Shown piece by piece: positions 37,043 through 46,433 of a DNA stretch of 64,000 nt (the stretch's first letter is position 1; each line of letters opens with the position of its first letter). The DNA comes from Pseudofrancisella aestuarii. GTDB taxonomy: Bacteria; Pseudomonadota; Gammaproteobacteria; Francisellales; Francisellaceae. The position numbers and the translations under genes were made by a program. The stretch is from contig NZ_QLIS02000002.1 in NCBI RefSeq assembly GCF_003574475.2, positions 1-64,000 on the forward strand. Reading direction: 5' to 3'. Below the pieces are notes generated by a model. That model did not search any database. It saw nothing but the letters and a program-made list of their open reading frames with translations, and was not told the origin of the DNA.

Positions 37043-38577
37043 TGGCTAATTTAACTAATAAAGAAAATATAAGTATAAAACCATTACCAGAATATAAAGA
37101 GTATAAATCACCTAAGATAACTAAAGAGATGTTGCCAGAAGTGTTATATAACTATGCTGAGATGATTTCTGAAAAGTATCAACAACCATTTAACTTTGTG
37201 GCTATATCATCAATAACAGCTTTGGCAGGTTTGATAGGTAATAGAGTTGAGGTATCTTACAATGGTAGAAAAAATATACCAATAGTTTGGAGTTTATTAA
37301 TAGCTGAAAGTGGTATTGGAAAAACGCCAAGTATTAATTATGCTATTGAGCCTATAAGGGATATACAAAAAAATAATAAATATAAAAGTATTGAGCAATC
37401 TGAGTCGCTTGATAGAAAGAATAACCTAATAAATATACAAATAAAGGCAAGAGAGAGAGAATTATCTAGAGCAAAGGAAAAAGAAGATATAAGTAAGTTT
37501 TCAGAAGAGATTAATAGTTTAAAAGATGGATTGTTAAAGCAACCATATCCAAGACAGATTATTGAAAATTCGACAACTTGGCAAGCTTTGATTAAATCTA
37601 TGAAAGATAATAATCCAAATGGTTTACTTTATGTAAATGATGAAATATCAGGCTTCTTTGAGAAGTTAGATAAAAAAGATAATGAAGAAGAAAAATCATT
37701 CTTTAATACTATTTATAACGGTTATGACTATAGCTATAAAACCGTTGGTCGAGGTTGTGACTATGTCGAGAATCCTACGCTTTCTATAATTGGTGGGATA
37801 CAACCAAGTAAATTGAATAAAATAGTTAGGAATTATGATAATTCAGGTTTTTTGGCTAGATTTCAGCTTATAACATTTGAAAGACCTTTTAAGAGGTATA
37901 TAAAAAAGGTAGATACTAGTAATCTGTTTAATGGTATTAATGAAATTGTAATTGAAGATAATTATAAGCAAGTATTTATACGATTAAATAATATACCTTA
38001 TAGTATTGATGTATTGGATGGTCAACACATTACAAATGAACCTTTAGTATATGAGTATAGTAAAGAAGCACAAAATAGATTTGAAGAGTGGTTTATTAGT
38101 AACGAAGATTTAAAACATGATAAGTATACTAGTCAAAATATACGTGAGTATTTATGTAAGGCTGAAAATACTATACATTCGCTAGCTTTGATATTTCATT
38201 TGTCTGAAAATTCTATAGAAGATAAGATTATAAATATTAAGTATATTAATATGGCTATTAATCTAATAGAGTTCTCTACAGAACAAGCTAAATATATGTA
38301 TGGAGAACTTGCATATAATACTAGTGAATTAGCATCAGCGTTGTTATTAAGAATGGATAAACTGAAAGAAATGCAGCAAAAAAATAGCTATATAGATAGA
38401 AGGTTAATAAAGCAAAGAGGTTGGACTAGCTTAAAAGATTATTCAATTATTGATGAAGTTTTAGAGCACCTATATGAGTATGGTTATTTAAAGAAACTTA
38501 GTGAAACAACTAGGAAAACTACAAGGTATATTTTAAATTTAGATATGTCTGAAAAGTACCTACAAAACCTACATTAA
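37042..38577 (+). CDS. DUF3987 protein (YfjI-type, probable replication helicase)
   Basis: A 511-residue protein of the DUF3987 family, found beside primases in prophages and islands. An NTPase-like loop AESGIGKTPS is visible near residue 92. The acidic DEISGFFEKLDK block near residue 198 matches a Walker B position. A basic/acidic coiled segment lies at ~110-165. The C-terminal ~70 residues resemble a winged helix. It is likely the element's replicative helicase, inferred from family and context. Confidence 0.78.
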   Translation: MANLTNKENISIKPLPEYKEYKSPKITKEMLPEVLYNYAEMISEKYQQPFNFVAISSITALAGLIGNRVEVSYNGRKNIPIVWSLLIAESGIGKTPSINYAIEPIRDIQKNNKYKSIEQSESLDRKNNLINIQIKARERELSRAKEKEDISKFSEEINSLKDGLLKQPYPRQIIENSTTWQALIKSMKDNNPNGLLYVNDEISGFFEKLDKKDNEEEKSFFNTIYNGYDYSYKTVGRGCDYVENPTLSIIGGIQPSKLNKIVRNYDNSGFLARFQLITFERPFKRYIKKVDTSNLFNGINEIVIEDNYKQVFIRLNNIPYSIDVLDGQHITNEPLVYEYSKEAQNRFEEWFISNEDLKHDKYTSQNIREYLCKAENTIHSLALIFHLSENSIEDKIINIKYINMAINLIEFSTEQAKYMYGELAYNTSELASALLLRMDKLKEMQQKNSYIDRRLIKQRGWTSLKDYSIIDEVLEHLYEYGYLKKLSETTRKTTRYILNLDMSEKYLQNLH

Positions 38578-38629
38578 AAATTATAAGACTAGTTTAGACT
38601 ATATAGTTCTTGTAAGAACATTTTTTATT

Positions 38630-38660
38630 GTTGGTTACTGAAAGCTTACAGCTAACCAAC
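38630..38660. repeat. Inverted repeat downstream of the replication genes
   Basis: GTTGGTTA (38630-38637) pairs with TAACCAAC (38653-38660). The stem continues as CTG/CAG after a single-base bulge. No T-run follows on the plus strand, so it is not a standard terminator. The 558-base stretch 38578-39136 otherwise holds only a doubtful small reading frame on the minus strand. Confidence 0.45.
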
Positions 38661-38742
38661 AGATACTTATAAGTTCAATATAATTAGGTATGGCTAGAAT
38701 ATTTAATGTCTTCAGAATCAATATGTTCTATAGTTAAACAAA

Positions 38743-38982
38743 TTACAGTGTAATTGCGAAAATTGAGAAAATTATAATAAAGGGCATTATGAGAATAATG
38801 GTTGAAAAAATCAATATGTTAAAAAAAGAATTTATCTTAATATTAAAGACCTTATAGATAAATTTTTCAATAAAAGACGCGTACAGATCTATATAAAAAT
38901 CATAGTCATTTTTTTTCCAATACTTTTTATTGGTTATGTGGTTATCATATTGCATTTTTTCATTGTATATTTTCCTAGACAT
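38743..38982 (-). CDS. Possible small membrane protein
   Basis: A 79-residue reading frame with a charged, tyrosine-rich N-terminal half and one strong C-terminal transmembrane segment (FNILIFSTIILIMPFIIIF). The ribosome site is weak. It is opposite in strand to all nearby genes of the element. It could be a small toxin-like membrane protein or a chance reading frame in AT-rich DNA. Confidence 0.3.
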   Translation of the reverse strand: MSRKIYNEKMQYDNHITNKKYWKKNDYDFYIDLYASFIEKFIYKVFNIKINSFFNILIFSTIILIMPFIIIFSIFAITL

Positions 38983-39136
38983 ATTGTTTGATCTTTCTTT
39001 TGTCTTGCTATATAAATCATGTTATAAAAATGACTCTAAGGAATCAATAAAGAAGATAATTTTTGAAATAAATATTTATTTATCTTTTATAATATATCTA
39101 AGCTGAAATCGTTATAGGAATTGTTTATAAATAATC

Positions 39137-40678
39137 ATGAGCGAAGAACAAAAAAAGATATTAGAGCAACAGCTTTGGAATATTGCTAATACTCTTAGGG
39201 GTAAAATGGATGCAGATGAATTTAGGGATTATATTCTTGGGTTTATCTTTTATAAATATCTATCAGAAAAGATGGAAGCATTTGCAAATGCTCTAGAGGA
39301 TGATCTAGTTTATAGTGAAGTTACAGATGAAGAAATACTAGAGGCTGTAAAAGAAGCTAGTATTGAAGAATTAGGCTACTTTCTAAAACCAGATGAACTT
39401 TTTCATAATATTGCCAAAAAAGGTGTTCAAAAAGAAGATAACTTTATATTAGAAGATTTAGAAAAAATTCTTACTAATATAGAGCAAACTACAATGGGTT
39501 CAGCTAGTGAAGATGATTTTATACATCTTTTTGAAGATTTGGATTTAACATCTACTAAGCTAGGTAAATCAACCAATGCTCGTAATCAGGTAGTAGCTCA
39601 AGTACTTAGTCATTTAGATAATATTGATTTTAATGTGGCTGATAGAAATAGAGATATTCTAGGCGATGCCTATGAGTATCTAATCGGACAATTTGCCGCT
39701 GGTGCTGGTAAGAAGGCAGGGGAGTTCTATACTCCTCAACAAGTATCTAAGATATTAGCTAAACTAGTGACAGTTGGTAAGACTCGTTTGAAGTCAGTTT
39801 ATGATCCTACTTGTGGTTCAGGTTCTTTACTACTAAGAGTAGCTACAGAGGTAGAAGATGTTACAAACTTCTATGGGCAAGAGCTAAATAGAACTACATA
39901 TAACCTAGCTCGTATGAATATGATAATGCACGATGTTCATTATGCTAAGTTTGATATCAAACAAGATGATACGCTAGAACATCCACAACATTTAGACAAA
40001 AGATTTGAGGCTATTGTAGCTAATCCGCCATTTAGTGCTAAATGGTCAGCTAATAAGCTATTTTTAGATGATGATAGATTTAGTCAGTATGGTAAATTAG
40101 CACCTAGCTCTAAAGCTGACTTTGCTTTTGTGCAACACATGATTCATCAGTTAGATGATAATGGTACTATGGCTATAGTTTTACCGCATGGAGTTTTGTT
40201 TAGAGGGTCAGCCGAAGGGCATATTAGAAAGTATCTGATTGAAAATAGAAACTACTTAGATGCTGTAATAGGCCTACCAGCTAATATATTTTATGGTACT
40301 TCGATTCCTACATGTGTTTTAGTATTTAAAAAATGTCGTGAAGATAGTGAGCATATATTATTTATAGATGCTTCAAATGACTTTGAGAAAGCTAAAAATC
40401 AAAACTATTTAACAGATAAGCATGTAGAGAAAATCATAGGTACTTATGCAAATAGAAAAGCTTTAAATAAATACTCATATCTTGCAAAGATGTCAGAAGT
40501 CAAAGAAAATGACTATAATTTAAATATTTCTAGATATGTAGATACTTTTGAAGAGGAAGAGCCTATTGATATAGATAGTGTTTGCACTCAACTAAAAGAT
40601 ATTGATACTGAAATAGCAAACAATGATCAAACCATTAAGCAGTACTGTGATGAGCTTGGTATAGCTACACCATTTTAA
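39137..40678 (+). CDS. hsdM: Type I restriction-modification system, methyltransferase subunit
   Basis: A 513-residue N6-adenine methyltransferase. The N-terminal helical domain (IANTLRGKMDADEFRDYILG) is followed by EFYTPQQVSKIL. SAM motif I is DPTCGSGSLLL and catalytic motif IV is ANPPFSAKW. Full length, closest in layout to EcoR124I-type HsdM. With HsdS it methylates the host DNA; with HsdR it forms the restriction complex. It is first in the operon. Confidence 0.96.
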   Translation: MSEEQKKILEQQLWNIANTLRGKMDADEFRDYILGFIFYKYLSEKMEAFANALEDDLVYSEVTDEEILEAVKEASIEELGYFLKPDELFHNIAKKGVQKEDNFILEDLEKILTNIEQTTMGSASEDDFIHLFEDLDLTSTKLGKSTNARNQVVAQVLSHLDNIDFNVADRNRDILGDAYEYLIGQFAAGAGKKAGEFYTPQQVSKILAKLVTVGKTRLKSVYDPTCGSGSLLLRVATEVEDVTNFYGQELNRTTYNLARMNMIMHDVHYAKFDIKQDDTLEHPQHLDKRFEAIVANPPFSAKWSANKLFLDDDRFSQYGKLAPSSKADFAFVQHMIHQLDDNGTMAIVLPHGVLFRGSAEGHIRKYLIENRNYLDAVIGLPANIFYGTSIPTCVLVFKKCREDSEHILFIDASNDFEKAKNQNYLTDKHVEKIIGTYANRKALNKYSYLAKMSEVKENDYNLNISRYVDTFEEEEPIDIDSVCTQLKDIDTEIANNDQTIKQYCDELGIATPF

Positions 40679-40690
40679 TTGAGAATTGAA
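40677..40690 (+). repeat. Short TTGAGAATTGA repeat, left copy
   Basis: AATTGAGAATTGAA lies exactly at the hsdM stop. It is the inverted counterpart of the TCAACTCTCAA repeats at the start of hsdS (41222-41252). The pair brackets the inserted membrane-protein gene. Confidence 0.55.
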
Positions 40691-40691
40691 A

Positions 40692-41210
40692 ATGATTACA
40701 AAAATAAAAATTAAAGAATTAAGGTCAAAAATAGCAAATTCTAAGCTATTGAAGTTGTCATTTATATTATTGCTGATTCCAATGTTACTTTTTATTGATA
40801 TTTTTGTAGAAAATTTATTTTCTACTTTATTAGTTTTTGGAATTAAAGGAATAGTTGTTGGTTTAGGAATTGGATTTTTAAATAAAAAACTTATTAAAAA
40901 AATATTAAATAATGAGAAGTTCCTTTATGTTTTTTTCATTACTTGGATGTTTATTTTCTTATTTAGTTTTAGTTTATTAATTCTTGAAAGAACTCATAGA
41001 GGTTGGTTATTTGATATAGCAGCAATTGGGTTTATTCTATCTGTATTTTTGTATTTTCAATACTTGTATATGATGTTTGAGTCTTTATTAAAAACAATAA
41101 TTACAAAGAGATACTATATACAGGCTATCTATGGAATCATTAAACATTTTAACAAAAAATATAAATTAATGAGTACAGGATATAACATAACTAAGTTAGT
41201 GAGAAGATAA
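40692..41210 (+). CDS. Passenger membrane protein in the hsd operon
   Basis: A 172-residue protein with about four hydrophobic helices (for example LSFILLLIPMLLFIDIF, VFFITWMFIFLFSF and AAIGFILSVFLYF) and basic ends. I do not recognise the family. The ATG at 40692 is preferred over an upstream TTG at 40686. Its stop overlaps the hsdS start by one base. It separates hsdM from hsdS, which normally adjoin, and is framed by inverted short repeats, so it looks like inserted cargo. A membrane defence effector is a possibility only. Confidence 0.7.
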   Translation: MITKIKIKELRSKIANSKLLKLSFILLLIPMLLFIDIFVENLFSTLLVFGIKGIVVGLGIGFLNKKLIKKILNNEKFLYVFFITWMFIFLFSFSLLILERTHRGWLFDIAAIGFILSVFLYFQYLYMMFESLLKTIITKRYYIQAIYGIIKHFNKKYKLMSTGYNITKLVRR

Positions 41211-42466
41211 TGAAAAAAAATAACTCTCAATTATCAACTCTCAACTCTCAACTAAATAAACCAAAGCTAAGATTTAAAGAATTTAGTGGTGAGTGGGAAA
41301 AATCCCCTTTAGGGCACTATTTTTCGTTCAAGAATGGAATAAATGCGACTAAAGAACAATATGGAAAAGGATATAAGTTTATTAATGTCTTGGACATAAT
41401 AAATAATAATATTATTACTCATGAAAAAATTATTGGTAGTGTCGGTGTTAGCGAGAGTATTTTTAACAAAAATATTGTTGAATATGGCGATATTCTTTTT
41501 CAAAGAAGTTCAGAAGTTAGGGAAGAAGCTGGACAGTCAAATGTTTATTTAGATAAAGAAAAACCAGCCACATTCGGTGGCTTTGTTATTAGGGGTAAGG
41601 CAAAACGAAAGTATTACCCTGAGTTTGTGCATTATATGCTTAAAACTAACATTGCTAGAAAAGAAATAACTACTAAAAGTAATGGAAGCACTAGATATAA
41701 TGTTGGTCAAGAAACATTATCAGAAGTAAATATTTATATCCCTAGTATTTCAGAACAACAAAAAATAGCTTCATTTTTAACATCGGTAGATAAAAAGATA
41801 GAGCTACTAACTCAAAAAGAAAAGCTACTTAAAGAGTATAAAAAAGGCATTATGCAGAAAATTTTTAGTCAAAAGATTAGATTTAAAGCTGATGATAGTA
41901 GTGAGTTTCCTGAGTGGGTTGAGAAGAAGTTGGGGGATTATTTAATACATAAAAGTGATAGGAATAAGAATTTTGGCGATAGTTTGGTGTTAAGTGTCAG
42001 CAATAAGAAAGGTTTTATTACACAAGGAGAGCAGTTTGATGGTTACGAAGTAGCCAGTAAAGATTTATCAAACTATAAAATAGTTAATAAAGACGATTAT
42101 GCTTATAATCCCTCAAGAATAAATGTTGGTTCAATAGCAAGGTTAAAAAATATAGATCAAGGCGTTGTTAGCCCTATGTATGTGGTATTTAAAGCTAAAG
42201 AGACTCTCAATAATATTTTCTTTGATAACTTAATACAAACACATCTATTTAAGCACTTAGTTATAGTTAATTGTTCAGGAAGTGTGCGAGACAGTTTAGG
42301 CTTTGATGATATGTGTAGCTTTAAAATCAAGTTACCTTGCCTAGAAGAACAAACCAAAATAGCTAGCTTTTTATCTGCTATTGATAGCAAAGTTGAGCAA
42401 GTAACTAAACAGTTAGAGCATACTAAAGAATTTAAAAAAGGACTGCTTCAGCAGATGTTTGTGTAG
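41210..42466 (+). CDS. hsdS: Type I restriction-modification system, specificity subunit
   Basis: A 418-residue HsdS with two target-recognition domains (about residues 25-180 and 235-370). Each is followed by a conserved coiled coil: EQQKIASFLTSVDKKIELL and EEQTKIASFLSAIDSKVEQV. The two domains read the two halves of a bipartite DNA site, which cannot be predicted here. The N-terminus is encoded by repeats of AACTCTCAA and is probably disordered; many HsdS proteins share such a start. Intact. Confidence 0.95.
   Translation: MKKNNSQLSTLNSQLNKPKLRFKEFSGEWEKSPLGHYFSFKNGINATKEQYGKGYKFINVLDIINNNIITHEKIIGSVGVSESIFNKNIVEYGDILFQRSSEVREEAGQSNVYLDKEKPATFGGFVIRGKAKRKYYPEFVHYMLKTNIARKEITTKSNGSTRYNVGQETLSEVNIYIPSISEQQKIASFLTSVDKKIELLTQKEKLLKEYKKGIMQKIFSQKIRFKADDSSEFPEWVEKKLGDYLIHKSDRNKNFGDSLVLSVSNKKGFITQGEQFDGYEVASKDLSNYKIVNKDDYAYNPSRINVGSIARLKNIDQGVVSPMYVVFKAKETLNNIFFDNLIQTHLFKHLVIVNCSGSVRDSLGFDDMCSFKIKLPCLEEQTKIASFLSAIDSKVEQVTKQLEHTKEFKKGLLQQMFV
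41222..41252 (+). repeat. Tandem AACTCTCAA repeats at the hsdS start
   Basis: Three close copies of the AACTCTCAA unit lie within the first 15 codons of hsdS (41222-41252). The reverse complement matches the repeat at the hsdM stop. The repeats are in frame and code for Ser-Gln-Leu-type residues. Slippage or recombination here could alter hsdS expression. Confidence 0.6.
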
Positions 42467-42478
42467 GAGGTATATAGT

Positions 42479-43216
42479 TTGGACTTTTTTAATGATGAGC
42501 TTGAGAACTTGAATGATTTCGATTCCGTAGAGGCATTTAAAAATTTATTAATTAGTTTAGCTACTGGCGGTGATGGATTTACTGACTATAAATATCTTAG
42601 AAAGAAAATACTTAATATTAGTAAGGTTAATAAAAAACTTCCTCAATGGGTTAGAACTAATAGAGATTCTCAACAGTTTTGGGGATTCATAAAAAACAAA
42701 TTTGGTACTTACCAAGAAAGAAGAAATTTTTTGCATAGTGAATTTTCAGAAGCTTTAGACTATCTTGAATTTACATTAGATTCCCCAGTCGATGAGTATG
42801 TAGTATTTGACGTTGATTATATTAATGAGCAATGGCAAAAAGCATTGAATAGGAAATATGAAGATCCTGAAGGTGCTATAACTATTGCTAGAACTCTGAT
42901 AGAAACAGTTTTAAAGACAATCCTTGAAGAACAAGAAATACCTTATGAAAATAAAGATCTGTCAGAGCTTTATAAAGAGGTAGCGAAGTTACTTAATTTA
43001 GCACCAGAGAATCATCAAGAAAGAATATTTAAACAGATATTGGGTGGAGCAAATGGCATTATTAGTGGCTTGGGAACTTTAAGAAATAAAATAAGTGACT
43101 CCCATGGAATAGGGTTAGCAAGAGTAAAACCTAAAGAAAGACATAGCGAGCTAGCAGTAAATATAGCAGGCTCTATGGCATTGTTTATTTACAAAACATA
43201 TAAAGAAACAAAATAG
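42479..43216 (+). CDS. Abortive-infection family protein (Abi_C) in the hsd operon
   Basis: A 245-residue soluble protein. The C-terminal half (from YEDPEGAITIARTLIETVLK, then LLNLAPENHQ, LGGANGIISGLGTLRNKISDSHG) matches the abortive-infection C-terminal domain Abi_C. The N-terminal half is unassigned. The start is TTG, eight bases after a strong AGGAGG (42465-42470). It lies between hsdS and hsdR, coupled to both within 12 and 2 bases, so defence is the likely role, perhaps as back-up to restriction. Confidence 0.78.
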   Translation: MDFFNDELENLNDFDSVEAFKNLLISLATGGDGFTDYKYLRKKILNISKVNKKLPQWVRTNRDSQQFWGFIKNKFGTYQERRNFLHSEFSEALDYLEFTLDSPVDEYVVFDVDYINEQWQKALNRKYEDPEGAITIARTLIETVLKTILEEQEIPYENKDLSELYKEVAKLLNLAPENHQERIFKQILGGANGIISGLGTLRNKISDSHGIGLARVKPKERHSELAVNIAGSMALFIYKTYKETK

Positions 43217-43218
43217 TT

Positions 43219-46065
43219 ATGTGCACAGAATCAGAACTACAATTAGAAAATAAACTAATCAAACAGCTTGTTGATATGGGCTATGAAAAAGTCCATATTA
43301 CCAATGAAGAGCAATTAATAGCTAACCTTAAATCACGACTAGAAAAACATAATAAATTTGTTTTTAGTGACTCAGAATTTTCTAAGATTCTAAACGAACT
43401 TAGAAAAGGTTCTATTATTGAGAAAGCTCAAAAGCTTCGTGAAAAATATTCTCTAATTAGGGATGATGGCACAGTCAAATATATTGAGTTTTTAGATGTT
43501 GTAAACTGGTGTCAAAACCTCTTTCAAGTTACTCATCAGATTAGCCAAGAAGGCAAATACAAAAATAGATACGATATTACTTTATTAATTAATGGCTTTC
43601 CTTTGGTTCAAATAGAACTTAAAAAAAGAGGCTTAGAAATCAAAGAAGCTTTTAATCAAGTAAACCGTTATCAAAGACATTCATTTGGTTTTAATAGTGC
43701 TTTGTTTAACTATGTACAGATATTTGTAATTAGTAATGGTGTAAATACAAAATACTACGCTAATAACAAAAAACAAAGCTTTAAACAAACATTCTACTGG
43801 GCTGATGAAAATAATAAGCTAATGACTAATTTAGCTCAGTTTACTAAGTATTTCTTAGAGAAATGTCATATCTCTAAAATGATCTGTAAATATATAGTTA
43901 TTTCAGAAGTTGAAAAATGTATGATGGTTTTACGACCGTATCAGTATTATGCGGTTGAGAAAATTATAGATAGAGTTAAGAACTCTAATAAAAATGGCTA
44001 TATATGGCATACAACTGGTTCAGGTAAGACTTTAACATCATTCAAAGCAGCTCAAATATTAGTCGGCTTAGAAGAAGTTGATAAAGTTGTCTTTGTGGTT
44101 GATAGAAATGATTTAGATTCTCAAACTAATATAGAGTTTAATAAATTTGTAGAAGGTTCAGTAGATAGTACAGATAATACTAAAATATTAGTTGATCAGT
44201 TTTTAGGCAAATACAAAGACAAAAAAGGAACTCATAAAACTACTGACCTAATTGTTACAACTATCCAAAAGCTTAATAATGCTATTAACAAGTCAAGATA
44301 TTTAAGTAGTATGGAAACGATCAAGGATAAAAAAATAGTATTTATCTTTGATGAATGTCATAGAAGCCAATTTGGATTAACTCATAAAAATATTACTAAA
44401 TTCTTTACTAATTGCCAGCTTATCGGCTTTACAGGTACGCCAATCCTTGAGGAGAATGCAACTGTAAATCAGTACGGTAAACGTACAACAGTAGAGCTCT
44501 TTGATGAGAGGTTACATAAGTATGTAATTACCGATGCTATATCAGATGGTAATGTTCTCAAGTTTGCAATTGAGTATATCCAAACATTTAAAGAAAAAGA
44601 TACTGATAGTGATGAACAAGTAGAAAACATTGATACTCAAGAAGTTTATGAAAGTGATGAGAGAATATCTAAAGTTGTAGACTATATTATTGCTAACCAT
44701 AGTCGCAAGACTCATTCAAAGAAATTTAATGCAATATTCTGTGTTGGTGGTAGCAAGAAGAGTACTGATGTTTTAATCAAATACTATGAGCAGTTCAAAG
44801 CAAAGAAACACGATCTTAAAGTAGCAACTATATTTAGTTTTAGTGCAAATGAAGATGATAAGGATGCTAATGGTATTAATGAAGAAGGCGTAGATATAGA
44901 TCCAAAAAACATTAATGTTCACACCCGAGAAAAGCTTGATGAGTATATCGAAGATTTTAATAAAATGTTTAATACTAAACATAGCACCAAAGATAGCAAA
45001 TCTTTCCAAGCCTATTACAATGATATATCCAAAAAAACAAAGAGAAGAGAAATTGATATTTTACTAGTGGTTAATATGTTTTTGACTGGCTTTGACAGTA
45101 AAACAATTAATACTATTTATGTCGATAAGAACTTAAAATATCATGGCTTAATACAAGCATTTAGTAGAACTAATCGCATATTAGATGAAACTAAATCACA
45201 TGGTAATGTGGTTTGCTTTAGAAATCTTAAACCTAATACAGATGAGGCTATAGCTTTATTCTCAAATAAAGAAGCTGAAGATGTTATTTTGATGAAGCCT
45301 TATCATGAATATATTAAAGATATCAATGAACAGTATGAAGAGCTTAATCAAATAGCACAGAAGCCTGATGATATTAATACACTAGTTACAGATGAAGAAA
45401 GGCTAGAGTTTATCAAAGCATTTAGAAATATGATTAGAACCATGAATATCCTAACTGGCTTTACCGACTTTGATTGGCAAGATGTTAAAATACCTGCTCA
45501 ACTATATGAAGATTTCAAATCTAAATATTATGATCTGTATGATGATGTTAGAAGTACAAAAGATGAAGCCAGTAAGGTTTCAATTCTTAAAGAAATTTCT
45601 TTTGATTTAGAGCTTATCCAAAGAGATGAGATAACAATTAGTTATATCTTACAACTATTAGCAAAATCTCAAGAAAGTGCCACTCAGCAAGAGCAGAAAG
45701 ACAAGCAAGATAAGATTCTAAAAGATATCGCAAATACTCCTCAGCTAAGAAGTAAAAAAGAGCTTATTCGTAAGTTTATGGAAACTGCTATGCAAGGTTT
45801 AAGTCCAGAAGCTATCGAAGATGCTTACGATGAGTTTATGGAGCAAGAAAGACAAAAAGAAGTATCTCAACTTGTTGCAGATGAAAAACTAAAAACAGAT
45901 GCTCTTAAAAACCTTATAGATAACTATTTGTATGAAGAACGTAAACCTCGTAATCAAGAAGTAGTAGATATTTTGGAAATTAAACCTACATTGAAAGAAA
46001 GAAAATCTGTAGTTGAGAGAGTTTTTGGTAAGGTACAAGATTTAGTTGAGAGGTTTTATAAATGA
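43219..46065 (+). CDS. hsdR: Type I restriction-modification system, restriction subunit
   Basis: A 948-residue motor nuclease. The N-terminal nuclease domain carries the RYDITLLINGFPLVQIELKK block, where D, E and K form the PD-(D/E)XK site. The helicase part has Walker A TTGSGKTLTSF near residue 267, DECHRSQFG, a TGTP motif III, and the second RecA fold ending in QAFSRTNRI. The C-terminal helical part binds HsdM. Full length and unbroken, so the system should be active. Confidence 0.96.
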   Translation: MCTESELQLENKLIKQLVDMGYEKVHITNEEQLIANLKSRLEKHNKFVFSDSEFSKILNELRKGSIIEKAQKLREKYSLIRDDGTVKYIEFLDVVNWCQNLFQVTHQISQEGKYKNRYDITLLINGFPLVQIELKKRGLEIKEAFNQVNRYQRHSFGFNSALFNYVQIFVISNGVNTKYYANNKKQSFKQTFYWADENNKLMTNLAQFTKYFLEKCHISKMICKYIVISEVEKCMMVLRPYQYYAVEKIIDRVKNSNKNGYIWHTTGSGKTLTSFKAAQILVGLEEVDKVVFVVDRNDLDSQTNIEFNKFVEGSVDSTDNTKILVDQFLGKYKDKKGTHKTTDLIVTTIQKLNNAINKSRYLSSMETIKDKKIVFIFDECHRSQFGLTHKNITKFFTNCQLIGFTGTPILEENATVNQYGKRTTVELFDERLHKYVITDAISDGNVLKFAIEYIQTFKEKDTDSDEQVENIDTQEVYESDERISKVVDYIIANHSRKTHSKKFNAIFCVGGSKKSTDVLIKYYEQFKAKKHDLKVATIFSFSANEDDKDANGINEEGVDIDPKNINVHTREKLDEYIEDFNKMFNTKHSTKDSKSFQAYYNDISKKTKRREIDILLVVNMFLTGFDSKTINTIYVDKNLKYHGLIQAFSRTNRILDETKSHGNVVCFRNLKPNTDEAIALFSNKEAEDVILMKPYHEYIKDINEQYEELNQIAQKPDDINTLVTDEERLEFIKAFRNMIRTMNILTGFTDFDWQDVKIPAQLYEDFKSKYYDLYDDVRSTKDEASKVSILKEISFDLELIQRDEITISYILQLLAKSQESATQQEQKDKQDKILKDIANTPQLRSKKELIRKFMETAMQGLSPEAIEDAYDEFMEQERQKEVSQLVADEKLKTDALKNLIDNYLYEERKPRNQEVVDILEIKPTLKERKSVVERVFGKVQDLVERFYK

Positions 46066-46433
46066 TATTAGTTTACTAAAGAGACTATTGAAAATATAAG
46101 AATCAGTTTTAAAATAAAATTTGCTCTCTTAGGTAGCCACTAGATTCAATAGTCCAAACTCAGAATTAGCCTGTATATATTGTATGTATTATGTAGATGA
46201 GTATATCTTACAAATATTAGAACCTTATGAGAAACTATGATACTTTTATAGACAATATTTTTCTGTTTGTAGGTATTGTAGGGTTATTTCTTAGGTAAAT
46301 TAATATTTTATATAGCTTAAACTCTATATCCTATATTCTCTTTATGTTAAAATCTTAAGTGTAAGGCTACTTGGGTGGCTGATAAATTTAAGCAGAATTA
46401 AAAGCTAGATTATATAAGCTTTGAGTGAATTAA
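46066..46433. other. Right-end non-coding region of the element
   Basis: No convincing gene is seen between hsdR and the right attachment site. The only recognised element is one copy of TGTAAGGCT at 46360-46368, matching the paired repeats near the integrase and a candidate arm site. Confidence 0.45.
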
